Shown: piece after piece, positions 1-10,329 of the stretch
Layout: the number at the start of each line of letters is the position of its first letter
Numbering within the stretch: the stretch's first letter is position 1
Origin: Micromonospora gifhornensis
Lineage (GTDB): Bacteria; Actinomycetota; Actinomycetes; Mycobacteriales; Micromonosporaceae
DNA length: 64,000 nucleotides
Direction: 5' to 3'
NCBI RefSeq assembly: GCF_016863515.1
Contig: NZ_BOPA01000003.1
Location: 156,025-220,024 of the forward strand
Program-made: the position numbers and the translations under genes
The notes under the pieces: model-generated
What the model was told of the DNA's origin: nothing
The model's database searches: none
What the model saw: only the letters and a program-made list of their open reading frames with translations

Positions 1-26
1 CGCCGCGTGCGGAACAATGGCTAACT

Positions 27-455
27 GTGCCCGTACCTGACGCGCCGGTGACCGGCGCCCACCGCGAAGAGTCGCCCCCGCCCGGCGGCCCGGACCGGCC
101 GTCCCGGCTCGATCCGGCGATCGCCGCCCGGCTGCGCCGGACCCCCGACGGCCTGGTGGCCGCCGTGGTCCGTCAGCACGACAGCGGTGAGGTGCTGATG
201 GTCGCCTGGATGGACGACGAGGCCCTGCACCGCACCCTGACCACCGGCCGGGCCACCTACTGGTCGCGCAGTCGCCGGGAGTACTGGGTCAAGGGCGCCA
301 CCTCGGGCCACCACCAGTACGTCCGCTCCGTCGCGCTGGACTGTGACGGCGATGCCGTGCTGGTCAGCGTCGACCAGGTGGGTGCCGCCTGCCACACCGG
401 GCAGCGCACCTGCTTCCACACCGAGCTTCCGGTCACCGGCGAGGTGACCTCGTGA
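27..455 (+). CDS. hisI: Phosphoribosyl-AMP cyclohydrolase
   Basis: Third step of histidine synthesis: opens the adenine ring of phosphoribosyl-AMP in the cytoplasm. The 142-residue protein has the compact HisI fold signature: the Asp-Cys-Asp-Gly-Asp run near residues 105-109 binds metal, and the C-x6-C pair at Cys122/Cys129 supplies the zinc ligands. No HisE domain is fused. The start is a GTG at 27; the first 30 residues are proline-rich and poorly conserved, so a later start is possible. The stop overlaps the trpE GTG by four bases (GTGA), so the two are translationally coupled. The same hisI-trp neighbourhood is known in mycobacteria. Confidence 0.95.
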   Translation: MPVPDAPVTGAHREESPPPGGPDRPSRLDPAIAARLRRTPDGLVAAVVRQHDSGEVLMVAWMDDEALHRTLTTGRATYWSRSRREYWVKGATSGHHQYVRSVALDCDGDAVLVSVDQVGAACHTGQRTCFHTELPVTGEVTS

Positions 456-2005
456 CCGACGGCCGGGTGAGCCCGGACGAGACCACCTTCACCGAACTGG
501 CGGCCCGCTGGCGGGTGGTGCCGGTGACCCGCCGGCTGCTCGCCGACGCGGAGACTCCGGTCGGGGTCTACCGCAAGCTCGCCGGTGGCCCCGGCACCTT
601 CCTGCTCGAGTCCGCCGAGCAGGGTGTCGGCTCGGCGGGGCTGGCCTGGGCCCGGTACTCCTTCGTCGGCGTACGCAGCAGTGCCACCCTTGTCGAACGC
701 GACGGCGCGGCGGCCTGGCTCGGCACGCCCCCGGCCGGCCTGCCGACCACCGGCGACCCCGTCGAGGTGCTGCGAGCCACGGTGGCCGCGCTGGCCGGCC
801 CGCCCGGCGACCCGCAGGGTGGGATGCCGCCGTTGACCGGGGGCATGGTGGGCTACCTCGGCTACGACCTGATCCGGCGGTTCGAGCGGCTGCCCGCGCT
901 CACCGAGGACGACCTGGCCGTACCCGAGCTGGGCATGATGCTCGCCACCGACCTGGTGGTGCTCGACCACTTCGACGGCTCGGCGATCCTGGTCGCCAAC
1001 GCGATCCTGCCGCCGCAGGACGAGCCGGGCCGCGAAGCGCTCGTCGCCGCCGCGTACCACCACGCGGTGGGCCGGCTGGACGCGATGACCACCGCGCTGT
1101 CGCGGCCCATCCCGCCGATGGTCTCCACGGTGCACCGCCCACCCGTCGGCGAGGTGCGCAGCCGTACCCCCGACGGCGGCTACCCCAAGGCGGTCGAGGC
1201 GGCCAAGGAGGCGATCCGGGCCGGCGAGTGCTTCCAGATCGTGCTGGCCCAACGCTTCGAGCGGGACACCGCCGCCGACCCGCTGGACGTCTACCGGGTG
1301 CTGCGCACCACAAACCCCAGCCCCTACATGTACCTGCTGCGCTTCGACGACTTCGACATCGTCGGGTCGTCGCCCGAGGCGCACCTGAAGGTGACGATCG
1401 AGGACAGCGGCGAGCGGCGTGCCCTGCTGCACCCGATCGCCGGTACCCGCCCGCGCGGCGCGACCCCGGAGGCCGACGCCCGTCTCGCCGCCGAACTGCT
1501 CGCCGACCCGAAGGAACGGGCCGAGCACGTCATGCTCGTCGACCTGGGCCGCAACGACCTGGGTCGAGTCTGCCGGCCCGGCACCGTCGAGGTGCCGGAG
1601 TTCGCCACCATCGAGCGGTACAGCCACGTCATGCACATCGTCTCGACCGTGGTCGGCACCCTGCGCGAGGACCGCACGGCCTTCGACGCGCTGGCCGCGA
1701 CGTTCCCGGCGGGCACCCTCTCCGGTGCCCCCAAGGTGCGCGCCATGGAGATCATCGAGGAACTCGAACCGGTACGCCGTGGCCTCTACGGCGGCACGGT
1801 CGGCTACTTCGGCTTCGGCGGCGACCTCGACATGGCCATCGCGATCCGGACCGCCCTGATGCGCGCCGGACGCGCCTACGTCCAAGCCGGTGCCGGGGTG
1901 GTGGCCGACTCCGACCCGGCCGCCGAGGACCAGGAGACCCGCAACAAGGCCGCCGCGGTGCTGGCAGCCATCGCCGCCGCCGAAACCCTGAGAGCGGCCC
2001 GATGA
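452..2005 (+). CDS. trpE: Anthranilate synthase component I
   Basis: Converts chorismate to anthranilate, the committed step of tryptophan synthesis, with ammonia from a TrpG partner that is not in this window. The 517 residues show the N-terminal domain with the LLES motif at 51-54, known in the family to form the tryptophan feedback site, and the chorismate-binding C-terminal domain with GSSPE, the LGRNDLGR motif and the SGAPKVRAM segment. Length is normal. The GTG start overlaps hisI and the stop overlaps the next gene by ATGA, so hisI-trpE-membrane protein form one transcription unit. Confidence 0.96.
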   Translation: MTDGRVSPDETTFTELAARWRVVPVTRRLLADAETPVGVYRKLAGGPGTFLLESAEQGVGSAGLAWARYSFVGVRSSATLVERDGAAAWLGTPPAGLPTTGDPVEVLRATVAALAGPPGDPQGGMPPLTGGMVGYLGYDLIRRFERLPALTEDDLAVPELGMMLATDLVVLDHFDGSAILVANAILPPQDEPGREALVAAAYHHAVGRLDAMTTALSRPIPPMVSTVHRPPVGEVRSRTPDGGYPKAVEAAKEAIRAGECFQIVLAQRFERDTAADPLDVYRVLRTTNPSPYMYLLRFDDFDIVGSSPEAHLKVTIEDSGERRALLHPIAGTRPRGATPEADARLAAELLADPKERAEHVMLVDLGRNDLGRVCRPGTVEVPEFATIERYSHVMHIVSTVVGTLREDRTAFDALAATFPAGTLSGAPKVRAMEIIEELEPVRRGLYGGTVGYFGFGGDLDMAIAIRTALMRAGRAYVQAGAGVVADSDPAAEDQETRNKAAAVLAAIAAAETLRAAR

Positions 2006-2529
2006 CCGCCCGGCGTGAGTTGGCGTACGCCGTGCTGCTCTGCCTGGCGGGTGCGGGGCTGGCGCTCTGGGCGGTGACCCGCACCTGGGTGCTGGACTCC
2101 ACCACGTCGTCTGCCCTCGACGAAGGGGGTACCGGCGCGCAACTGCTGCCCTGGCTGCCGGCGCTCGCCCTGGTGGGACTGGCCGGCGGGGGTGCGGTGC
2201 TGGCCACCGGAGGTTGGCTGCGCCGGGTGCTCGGTGCGCTGCTGGCGCTGTTCGGCCTCGCCCTGGCCGGCGGCGGTGGCTACGGGCTGCTGGCGGACCT
2301 CGGCGACCAGGTCAGTTCGCAGTGGCCCGCGCTCACCCTGCTCGGTGGCCTGATGGCGGCGGCCGGCGGGGCGTTGACCGCGCTGCACGGAAACCGTTGG
2401 CCGGCGATGAGCGCCCGGTATGAACGCCGATCGCGGCGTGACGCCGACACGTCCGGCCCCATCCAGGGCGCCGGCACCGTGGAAGCCTGGGAAGCACTCG
2501 ACCGGGGCGAAGACCCCACAGTGCGCTGA
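2002..2529 (+). CDS. Trp-operon-associated integral membrane protein
   Basis: A 175-residue protein with four likely membrane segments: about residues 5-24, 50-68, 72-95 and 108-128. It ends in a charged cytoplasmic tail. The position directly after trpE with an ATGA overlap, and the size, match the Trp-region conserved membrane protein family of Actinobacteria (M. tuberculosis Rv1610 is the counterpart by order). A role in tryptophan export or pathway assembly has been guessed but is not established. Start chosen at the ATG overlapping the trpE stop; a longer open frame exists upstream but lies inside trpE. Confidence 0.85.
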   Translation: MTARRELAYAVLLCLAGAGLALWAVTRTWVLDSTTSSALDEGGTGAQLLPWLPALALVGLAGGGAVLATGGWLRRVLGALLALFGLALAGGGGYGLLADLGDQVSSQWPALTLLGGLMAAAGGALTALHGNRWPAMSARYERRSRRDADTSGPIQGAGTVEAWEALDRGEDPTVR

Positions 2530-2596
2530 GCTCTGCGTCGGACCGGAGGCTGGTGAGTTCGGCGACCTGCTGAGCGGCGGGGTGCGGCCGGGCTTG

Positions 2597-2848
2597 TCAG
2601 CTGACGGGTTGGCGGTCGCGGGTGCGGGCGGCGGCCAGCTCGGCGACCAGTTGGTTCAGGGCGGCGCGCTGGTCGGCGCGGGCGCGGTCGGCGCAGATGG
2701 CTTCCCAGGCGTTGCCCTGTGCGGTCCGGATCCGGGTCGGACCGACCACGGCGCGCTCGACCGTGTGGACGACACCGACGGCGAGCGACGCGACGGTACG
2801 GGAGATGGTGGTGAGTCCGATGGTCTGCTGCCGCGCGGAGGAACTCAT
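2597..2848 (-). CDS. Small conserved-looking hypothetical protein
   Basis: A protein of about 83 residues on the opposite strand between the trpE unit and trpC. It begins MSSSARQQ and is mainly helical. Its C-terminal half, rich in Arg, Ala and Asp, looks like an amphipathic helix. An upstream in-frame ATG at 2893 would add 15 residues; neither start has a strong ribosome site. The codon third-position GC bias fits a real gene on this strand. No family recognised. It ends convergently to the trp membrane gene. Confidence 0.5.
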   Translation of the reverse strand: MSSSARQQTIGLTTISRTVASLAVGVVHTVERAVVGPTRIRTAQGNAWEAICADRARADQRAALNQLVAELAAARTRDRQPVS

Positions 2849-3187
2849 GAGAACCCCGAAGAGATCGTCGTGGTGGAGGGGCAAGCGCGTCATTGAGTTT
2901 GCCCGAGAACGATGCTGCGCGGCTCACGTTTCGTAGTGATGACTGCAACGTCAACTCTGCGGTAGTGGTCCTGACCAGGCAAAGGGTCGTTCGTCCTTGA
3001 GCTAGCTCACAGCATCGACGACTGTCGTGGTGGGTCGTGGGTTCGCGCCGACCAAGCTCGCGCATGGGTGTCTGTCGATGGGGCGGTGACGTAGAGTCAC
3101 GGTACGTTTGCGCAAGTCGGCCATTATGCCCGAGCCATTTCGTGAGGAGCGCCATACCCCCGGCGGGCGGTGCCTGGCAGTGCCCCC
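2849..3187. other. Intergenic region upstream of trpC
   Basis: About 340 bases with lower GC than the flanks and no convincing gene. It should hold the start signals of the minus-strand small gene and of trpC. I looked for a tryptophan-rich leader peptide with an attenuator in front of trpC and did not find a convincing run of UGG codons. Confidence 0.5.
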
Positions 3188-3193
3188 TAGCAT
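3188..3193 (+). promoter_or_regulatory. -10 hexamer of the trpCBA promoter
   Basis: TAGCAT, six bases before an ATG at 3200. The spacing predicts transcription starting at about 3200. That gives either a leaderless mRNA read from ATG 3200 or a 27-base leader with a good ribosome site before GTG 3227. No clear -35 box. Confidence 0.5.
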
Positions 3194-3226
3194 CGGCCCA
3201 TGACACCCGGAGAGGGGAGTCCGTTG

Positions 3227-4093
3227 GTGACTGCTGAGCATGCGCACGCGGAGGGGGACGAAGCCGGTTCGTCGGCCGCCCCGACAAGCGTGCTCGACGA
3301 GATCCTGGCCGGCGTCCGCGAGGACGTGGCCCGGCGGCAGGAGCAGGTTCCGCTGGAGCGGATCCGCGAACTCGCCGCCGCCGCCCCACCGCCGTTGGAC
3401 GCGTACGCGGCCCTGCGTCGGCCGGGCGTCGCCGTCATCGCCGAGGTGAAGCGCTCATCGCCGTCCAAGGGCCAGTTGGCGGAGATCGCCGACCCGGCCG
3501 AGCTGGCCGGCGAGTACGCCGCCGGTGGGGCCCGGGCGATCAGTGTGCTCACCGAGGGGCGCTGGTTCGGTGGCTCGCTGGACGACCTCGCCTCGGTGCG
3601 CGCCGCGGTGAACGTCCCGGTGCTCCGTAAGGACTTCGTGGTCTCCAGCTACCAGGTGCACGAGGCCCGTGCGCACGGCGCTGACCTGGTGCTGCTGATC
3701 GTCGCCGCGCTGGAGCAGAACGTGCTTGTCGGCCTGCTGGAGCGGATCGAGTCGCTGGGCATGACCGCGCTGGTCGAGGTGCACGACGAGGAGGAGGCCG
3801 ACCGGGCTCTGGAGGCCGGTGCGCAGGTGATCGGCGTCAACGCCCGCGACCTGCGTACCTTGGAGGTCGACCGGTCGGTGTTCGAGCGGATCGCACCGGG
3901 GCTGCCGAGCAGCGTCGTCAAGATCGCCGAGTCCGGCGTACGCGGTCCGCACGACCTGATCCGGTACGCCTCCGCGGGTGCCGACGCGGTCCTCGTCGGC
4001 GAGGGCCTGGTCACCAAGAAGAGTCCCCGCGAGGCGGTGGCCGAACTGGTCAACGCCGGAAACCACCCGGCCACGCCCCGCCCGGTGCGCTGA
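3227..4093 (+). CDS. trpC: Indole-3-glycerol phosphate synthase
   Basis: Closes the indole ring from the anthranilate-derived ribulose phosphate (CdRP). 288 residues forming a TIM barrel with the [10 protein letters not shown] loop at about 73-82, the catalytic Lys of LRKDF, and the phosphate-binding ESGV and GADAVLVGE segments. The start is set at GTG 3227 because an 11-base purine-rich ribosome site (GGAGAGGGGAG) ends six bases earlier; ATG 3200 in the same frame is the alternative and would fit a leaderless transcript. No PRA isomerase is fused. It is followed 37 bases later by trpB. Confidence 0.94.
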   Translation: MTAEHAHAEGDEAGSSAAPTSVLDEILAGVREDVARRQEQVPLERIRELAAAAPPPLDAYAALRRPGVAVIAEVKRSSPSKGQLAEIADPAELAGEYAAGGARAISVLTEGRWFGGSLDDLASVRAAVNVPVLRKDFVVSSYQVHEARAHGADLVLLIVAALEQNVLVGLLERIESLGMTALVEVHDEEEADRALEAGAQVIGVNARDLRTLEVDRSVFERIAPGLPSSVVKIAESGVRGPHDLIRYASAGADAVLVGEGLVTKKSPREAVAELVNAGNHPATPRPVR

Positions 4094-4130
4094 CGTCGTA
4101 CCGGTTGTCCTTCGAGGGAGAGGTTCCCCG

Positions 4131-5386
<1,256 letters not shown>

Positions 5387-5390
<4 letters not shown>

Positions 5391-6202
5391 GCGAGCAGAG
5401 CCGGATCGGGGTGGTCTTCGACAAGGCGCGGGCGGAGGGCCGGGCGGTGCTGATCGGCTGCATGCCGGCCGGGTTCCCCACCGTCGAGGGCAGCATCACG
5501 GCGATGAAGGCGATGGTGGCGGCCGGGGTCGACGTGATCGAGCTGGAGATCCCGTACTCCGACCCGGTGATGGACGGCCCGGTCATCCAGCGGGCCAGCG
5601 ACATCGCCCTGGCCGGGGGCGTACGCACCCGGGACGCGTTGCGGATCATCGAGGAGGTCACGGCCACCGGCGCGCCGGTGGTCACGATGACCTACTGGAA
5701 CCCGATCGAGCAGTACGGCGTGGACGCGTTCGCCCGGGATCTCGCCTCGGCCGGTGGCACCGGACTGATCACGCCCGACCTGATTCCCGAGGAGGCTGGC
5801 GAGTGGCTGGCCGCCTCGGACGCCCACGGGCTGGACCGTACGTTCCTGGTCGCGCCCTCGTCGACGGACGAGCGATTGGCGATGACTGTCGAACACTGCC
5901 GCGGTTTCGTCTACGCCACCGCGCTGATGGGGGTTACCGGGGCCCGTACGCAGACCTCCGAGGCGGCGCCCGTGCTGGTGTCCCGGGTCCGCAAGGTGAC
6001 CGACCTGCCCGTCGGCGTCGGCCTCGGGGTCGGCACCGGCGCCCAGGCGGCCACCGTCGCCGGCTACGCCGACGGCGTGATCGTCGGCAGCGCCCTGATC
6101 CGCTGCCTCCTCGACACCCCCGACGAACCCACCGCCCTCACGGCCCTCACCACCCTCACCACCGCCCTGTCCACCGGCGTCCGCCACCCCACCACCCCCT
6201 AG
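5387..6202 (+). CDS. trpA: Tryptophan synthase alpha chain
   Basis: Cleaves indole-3-glycerol phosphate to indole, which is channelled to TrpB. 271 residues, a TIM barrel with the catalytic pair Glu52 and Asp63 in the [15 protein letters not shown] region and the GVTGART phosphate loop. The ATG overlaps the trpB stop (ATGA). The last 30 residues are threonine- and leucine-rich and run into a C-rich stretch. The gene ends the trp unit; a GATC-bordered palindrome follows. Confidence 0.96.
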
Positions 6203-6222
6203 CCCCGCCCCCCTTTTCCCGC

Positions 6223-6292
6223 CGATCATGCACTTTTGGTCGCCCTTATGCCTGGAATGTCAGGGTTTGTAGGGGCGGGAAGTGCAAGATCG
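6223..6292. repeat. GATC-bordered palindromic intergenic element, copy 1
   Basis: The left arm starts CGATCATGCACTT and the right arm ends AAGTGCAAGATCG. A C-rich stretch precedes it and a G-rich stretch follows (about 6180-6220 and 6295-6350). It shares arm sequence with the copies at 8902-9249 and 37155-37225. It lies between trpA and lgt and may also terminate the trp transcript. Confidence 0.7.
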
Positions 6293-6363
6293 CGGGGAGT
6301 GGGGGTGGGTGTAGGGGTGGTCGCGGTGGTGGGCCGGGGTGACGGTGGAGGGGTTGGCAGCGG

Positions 6364-6369
6364 TAGGGT
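6364..6369 (+). promoter_or_regulatory. -10 hexamer of lgt, leaderless type
   Basis: TAGGGT, six bases before the GTG start of lgt. No ribosome site is present, so the mRNA probably starts at the GTG itself. Confidence 0.55.
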
Positions 6370-6375
6370 GCGCGC

Positions 6376-7647
6376 GTGAGTCTCGCCTCGCCGACGTACC
6401 TTGCCGCCATCCCCAGCCCGAGCACCGCCGTGTGGCACCTCGGGCCGATACCCCTGCGGGCGTACGCGCTGTGCATCATCGCCGGCATCGTGGTGGCCTG
6501 CTGGGTCACCGACCGGCGACTGCGCCAGCGTGGGGTCGCTCCCGGCGCGGTGCTGGACATCGCCCTGTGGGCGGTGCCGGCCGGCATCATCGGCGCCCGG
6601 ATCTACCATGTGATCACCTCACCCGCGGCGTACTTCGGCACCGGCGGTGACCCGATCAAGGTCTTCTACATCCACGAGGGTGGGCTCGGGATCTGGGGGG
6701 CGGTCGCCGGTGGCGCGGTCGGCGCCTGGCTCGCCGCCCGGCAGTTGGGCATCCCCTTCGCGGTGGTCGCCGACGCGCTGGCACCCGGCCTGCCCCTGGC
6801 GCAGGCGGTCGGCCGGCTCGGCAACTGGTTCAACAACGAGCTCTACGGCAGTCGGACCGACCTGCCGTGGGGCCTGGAGATCCACCGGATGGACGGCGGG
6901 CAGGCGCTGCGCGACGAGGCGGGCCGGCCGATCCTTGAGGAAGGGCTCTACCACCCGACCTTCGCCTACGAGGCGCTGTGGAACGTCGGCGTCGCGGCGC
7001 TTGTCTTCTTCCTCGACCGCAAGCTGCGGCTCGGCCGAGGCCGGGCGTTCGCGCTGTACGTCATGGGCTACACCGCCGGCCGCTTCTGGATCGAGATGAT
7101 GCGTACCGACGAGGCGAACACCATCCTCGGCGTACGCCTCAACGTCTGGACCGCCGCGCTGGTCTTCCTCGGCGCGCTGGCGTACTTCCTGCTGGTCCGC
7201 GGCCCGCGCCAGTACCTGATCCCGATCGGTGCTTCCGCCGCCACCTCGACGGCGGCCTCCGACGTCTCCCAGGTGGACCTCTCCGCCCGGCAGGCGGGCG
7301 AGCAGCCGGCCGCGCCGGACGGCTACCGGGTGGTCAGCGAGGAGCAGTTCCGCCACTGGCAGGAGACCGGCGAGGCGCCACCCGAGCACACCGGCACCGA
7401 CGATCCCGCAACGGGCACCACCGGTGCTTCCGTAACGGGCACCACCACCGGCGTCGCCGGAACGGGCACCACCGCGACCGGCGCTTCCGGGACGGGCACC
7501 ACCGCGAGCGGCGACGCCGTGACGGGTGAGTCGGTGACCGCCGCAGGCCGGTCCGACGATGCGGCAACGGCCGAGGAACGGCCAGGCGACGCGGCCACCG
7601 ACGGCGGTGCGGCCGCCTCGGCTCGGCCCGCCGAGCGCGACAGCTGA
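6376..7647 (+). CDS. lgt: Prolipoprotein diacylglyceryl transferase
   Basis: Membrane enzyme that adds diacylglycerol to the lipobox cysteine of prolipoproteins, the first step of lipoprotein maturation. The 423 residues hold about seven membrane segments in the first 280, with His100 in the HEGG motif and the Lgt signature GRLGNWFNNELYG at 146-158. After residue 285 comes a cytoplasmic tail of about 140 residues made of Ala/Thr/Gly repeats built on TGTT, which is much longer than in enterobacterial Lgt. Tails of varied length are common in actinobacterial Lgt. GTG start, leaderless context. Clients in this window include the lipoproteins at 52014, 53439 and 58342. Confidence 0.95.
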   Translation: MSLASPTYLAAIPSPSTAVWHLGPIPLRAYALCIIAGIVVACWVTDRRLRQRGVAPGAVLDIALWAVPAGIIGARIYHVITSPAAYFGTGGDPIKVFYIHEGGLGIWGAVAGGAVGAWLAARQLGIPFAVVADALAPGLPLAQAVGRLGNWFNNELYGSRTDLPWGLEIHRMDGGQALRDEAGRPILEEGLYHPTFAYEALWNVGVAALVFFLDRKLRLGRGRAFALYVMGYTAGRFWIEMMRTDEANTILGVRLNVWTAALVFLGALAYFLLVRGPRQYLIPIGASAATSTAASDVSQVDLSARQAGEQPAAPDGYRVVSEEQFRHWQETGEAPPEHTGTDDPATGTTGASVTGTTTGVAGTGTTATGASGTGTTASGDAVTGESVTAAGRSDDAATAEERPGDAATDGGAAASARPAERDS

Positions 7648-7660
7648 ACGAGGGGGCGGT

Positions 7661-8845
7661 ATGCGGACCGCGGTGGTGGTCGGCGGCGGGTTGGGTGGCC
7701 TCGCGGTCTCGGGTGCGCTGGCCCGATCCGGCTGGCAGGTCACCCTCCTGGAGCAGGCCGACCGGATCCGCCCGGAACCGACAGCCGTCGTGCTCTGGCC
7801 GAACGGGGTCCGCGCCCTCCGTGCCCTGGATCTCGGTGCCGGCCTGGACGCGGTCGCCACGGCGCTGCCCGATGGTGGGGTACGCCGTCCCGACGGTCAC
7901 TGGCTGGTCCAGCCGCGCCCGGTCCCGGTCGAGCGGCTTCCCGTCGTGGTGCACCGCGAGGACCTGCACGACGCCTTGATCGCAGGGCTGGGTGACCGGG
8001 TCGAGCTGCGTACCGGGGTGACCGTACGAACGGTGCGAGCGACACCGGGGGCCCGCCCCGCCGTCGGCGACGGCCGGCACCTGTACGAGGCCGACCTGGT
8101 GGTGGCGGCGGACGGCGTCGACAGCGTGATCCGTCGTCAGCTCGCCCCCGGGGCCAACGTGGTCAGCTCCGGATGCGCCGCCTGGCGGGCGGTGATCCCC
8201 TGGTACCGGGCACCCAACCTGTCCGAGTCGGTCAGCGGCGAGATCCTCGGCGCGGGCTACCGCTTCGTGGCCGCCTCACTCGGCGAGCGGGGCTCCTCCG
8301 GCGCTTCCAGCCGAGGCGGCATCTACTGGATGGCCACCGCCGCAGGCGCTGCCCGGCCCGAGCCGCCGCAGACCCAGTTGGCGCTGCTGCGTCGCTGGTA
8401 CGCCGGCTGGCCCGGGCCTGTCGAGGAGTTGCTGGCCGCCACCGAGCCCGACGACCTGGTGCAGCAGGAGATCCGTGAGCTGCGCCCGTTGCCGAAGGCG
8501 TACGGCTTCCCGCTCGGACCGGGCGGGGTGGTGCTGCTCGGTGACGCCGCCCACGCCATGCCGCCGCACCTCGGCCAGGGGGCGTGCCTCGCCTTCGAGG
8601 ACGCCGCCACGCTCGCCGTGTTGCTACGTGAGTCGACGCTGCCCGACGCGGTGCTCGCGTACGACCGGGCGCGTCGCCCCCGCGCGGCCGCCGTGGTCCG
8701 TCAGACCCGTCGGATGTCCGCCGTGCTCCAGACCCGAGGCCGACTGGCCCTGCGCGCCCGCGACGTCGCCCTCAACACCATCACCCCGCGCATCCTCGGC
8801 ACCGCCGCCACCGTAGCCGCCCAGTGGCGCCTCCCACCCCCCTAA
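7661..8845 (+). CDS. FAD-dependent monooxygenase
   Basis: A 394-residue flavoprotein of the p-hydroxybenzoate hydroxylase / FAD_binding_3 class. The N-terminal Rossmann motif GGGLGGL lies at about 6-12, a DG motif (VVAADGVDSVIR) near 150, and the GDAAHAMPPHLGQG flavin loop near 290. Such enzymes hydroxylate aromatic or other substrates with NAD(P)H and oxygen; the substrate cannot be told from sequence. ATG chosen because of the AGGGGGCGG site just upstream. It starts 13 bases after lgt and so may be cotranscribed with it. The end runs into the C-rich arm of a repeat array. Confidence 0.88.
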   Translation: MRTAVVVGGGLGGLAVSGALARSGWQVTLLEQADRIRPEPTAVVLWPNGVRALRALDLGAGLDAVATALPDGGVRRPDGHWLVQPRPVPVERLPVVVHREDLHDALIAGLGDRVELRTGVTVRTVRATPGARPAVGDGRHLYEADLVVAADGVDSVIRRQLAPGANVVSSGCAAWRAVIPWYRAPNLSESVSGEILGAGYRFVAASLGERGSSGASSRGGIYWMATAAGAARPEPPQTQLALLRRWYAGWPGPVEELLAATEPDDLVQQEIRELRPLPKAYGFPLGPGGVVLLGDAAHAMPPHLGQGACLAFEDAATLAVLLRESTLPDAVLAYDRARRPRAAAVVRQTRRMSAVLQTRGRLALRARDVALNTITPRILGTAATVAAQWRLPPP

Positions 8846-8901
8846 CCCGCCCCACCCTCCCACCCGCCCCGCCCGCCCCGCACCCTCGCCCCTCCCTCGG
8901 C

Positions 8902-9249
8902 GTCGATCATGCAGTTCTCGTCGGTGCAAAGGTGACAAAACGGGATGAAGGGGCGACCGCAAGTCCATGATCGCGGCGTACCGCGGGCTCGCGGCGGACT
9001 GCGTCCGCCCGCCCGCACCCTGACCGCTCGTGCTGCGTCGATCATGCAGTTCTGGTCGCGACGAAGGGTGACAAAACCGGACCAGGCGGCGACCGAAAGT
9101 CCATGATCGCGGGAGCGTGGTGGGGCTGGCGGCGGAACGCGCCCGCTCACCCGGACCCTCGCCTCGCTCGCGGCGTCGATCATGCAGTTCTGGTCGGCGC
9201 AAAGGTGACATAACCGGACCAGGTGGCGACCGAAAGTCCATGATCGCGG
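8902..9249. repeat. Three tandem copies of the GATC-bordered palindrome
   Basis: Three 75-base cores at 8902-8976, 9038-9112 and 9175-9249, with a period of 136-137 bases. Each begins GTCGATCATGCAGTTCT and ends AAGTCCATGATCGCGG, and its arms pair over about 17 of 21 bases. The centre contains GGTGACA. A C-rich tract (8846-8895) precedes the array and a long G-rich tract (9250-9330) follows. It sits between the convergent monooxygenase and GNAT genes. No gene is seen in it. Confidence 0.85.
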
Positions 9250-9332
9250 AGTGCGGGAGGGGTGGTGCGGGAGGGGTGGTGCGGGAGGGGTGGCGCGGCG
9301 GGGTGGGGGTGCGATGGGGTGGGGTGGGTGGG

Positions 9333-10181
9333 TCAGGGTGGGGGGATGGTGGGGGGTTCGGCTATGCAGGCGGTGCCGATGCGGCGGAATCCGGCGCGGA
9401 GGTAGACGCGGGCTATCTCGTCGCTGCCGGCGGAGAGGAAAACTACCTCGACGCCCTCGGTGAGCAGGGCGTCTGCCAGGGCGGCGGTCACGGCGGCGGC
9501 CAGTCCGCGGCGGCGGGCGCTGGGCAGGGTGGCCACTCCGGCGATCTCGGCGACGTCGTCGACCCGCATGGCCATACCGCTGGCGAGAACCCCGTCCGCC
9601 GGCGTCTCGGCGAGGGCGGCGAGTCGGCTGCCGTCGGCGATGCGGGTCAGTTCCTCGTCCAGGGCGGCGACTTCCAGGCCCTGCAGGGCGGCGTCGCGCT
9701 GGGCCGGTCCCGCCTCGCCGCGGCTCGTGCCGGGGGCAGCGAAGCCGATCGCCGCGACGGCCCGGCGGGCGGCCACGTCGGCGGCGGCGGGTGGTGCCGA
9801 GGCGGTCAGGAGTCGCACCGGTACGTCGGTGAAGGTGGCCGGGTCGGCCAGGGCGGCCGGGTCGAGCACCAGCAGTGGGGCCTCCAGCACGGCGAGGCCG
9901 GCCGAGCGGGCCACCGTGAGCAGGTCGGGGTTGATCTCGTGCACCCATTCCAGGGTTTCGGGCAGGCCCAGTTCCCGTTGTCGGGCGCGAACCGCGGTCA
10001 GATCGGCCAGCGACGGTGACCGGTCCGCGCCGCGACGAGGGCGGGCGTAGAACGGCCATCCACTGCCTTCGCGGACGAACAGGACGCAACTACCGTGATC
10101 CTCCGCGCGGGCGGCGTCTCGCGGCACAGCGTCATAAAATTGTTCCAATCGGCCCAGCAGGTCAGCGTGGTCTGCATCCAC
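9333..10181 (-). CDS. GNAT-family N-acetyltransferase
   Basis: A 282-residue protein. The C-terminal third is a GNAT fold: motif A reads VATLPSARRRGLAAAV, the acetyl-CoA pyrophosphate loop (Q/R-x-x-G-x-G/A), followed by the YLRAGFRRIGT end motif. The N-terminal part looks like a second, degenerate acetyltransferase lobe, as in tandem GNAT proteins. Substrate unknown. It starts with GTG six bases after a TAGTCT box and has no ribosome site, so it is probably leaderless. It is divergent from gltB. Confidence 0.82.
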   Translation of the reverse strand: MDADHADLLGRLEQFYDAVPRDAARAEDHGSCVLFVREGSGWPFYARPRRGADRSPSLADLTAVRARQRELGLPETLEWVHEINPDLLTVARSAGLAVLEAPLLVLDPAALADPATFTDVPVRLLTASAPPAAADVAARRAVAAIGFAAPGTSRGEAGPAQRDAALQGLEVAALDEELTRIADGSRLAALAETPADGVLASGMAMRVDDVAEIAGVATLPSARRRGLAAAVTAALADALLTEGVEVVFLSAGSDEIARVYLRAGFRRIGTACIAEPPTIPPP

Positions 10182-10187
10182 CCGGCG

Positions 10188-10193
10188 AGACTA
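10188..10193 (-). promoter_or_regulatory. -10 hexamer of the GNAT gene, leaderless type
   Basis: On the minus strand this reads TAGTCT, followed by six bases and then the GTG start at 10181. Confidence 0.5.
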
Positions 10194-10255
10194 CCTGTCC
10201 CAGAGTCTGGACGGTGTGATCAATCTGCACTGGCCCTGCGTACCCAGCCCTAACG

Positions 10256-10261
10256 TAGACT
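10256..10261 (+). promoter_or_regulatory. -10 hexamer candidate of gltBD
   Basis: TAGACT about 70 bases upstream of the gltB start. It would give a leader of roughly 60 bases. No clear -35 box or known nitrogen-regulator operator was recognised. Confidence 0.4.
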
Positions 10262-10329
10262 CAGAAGTCCGTGTAGAGGGCCGACGTCGTCCCGACCATG
10301 ATCCACCCTGAGTGACGACAGGAGGCCCG

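Noticed and set aside
2894..3200. Tryptophan leader peptide and attenuator before trpC
   Set aside because: The GTGGTGGG run near 3030 does not give consecutive Trp codons in an ORF with a start and a ribosome site.
8902..9249. CRISPR array
   Set aside because: Only three units, 75-base palindromic repeats and no unique spacers of standard length; no cas genes nearby.
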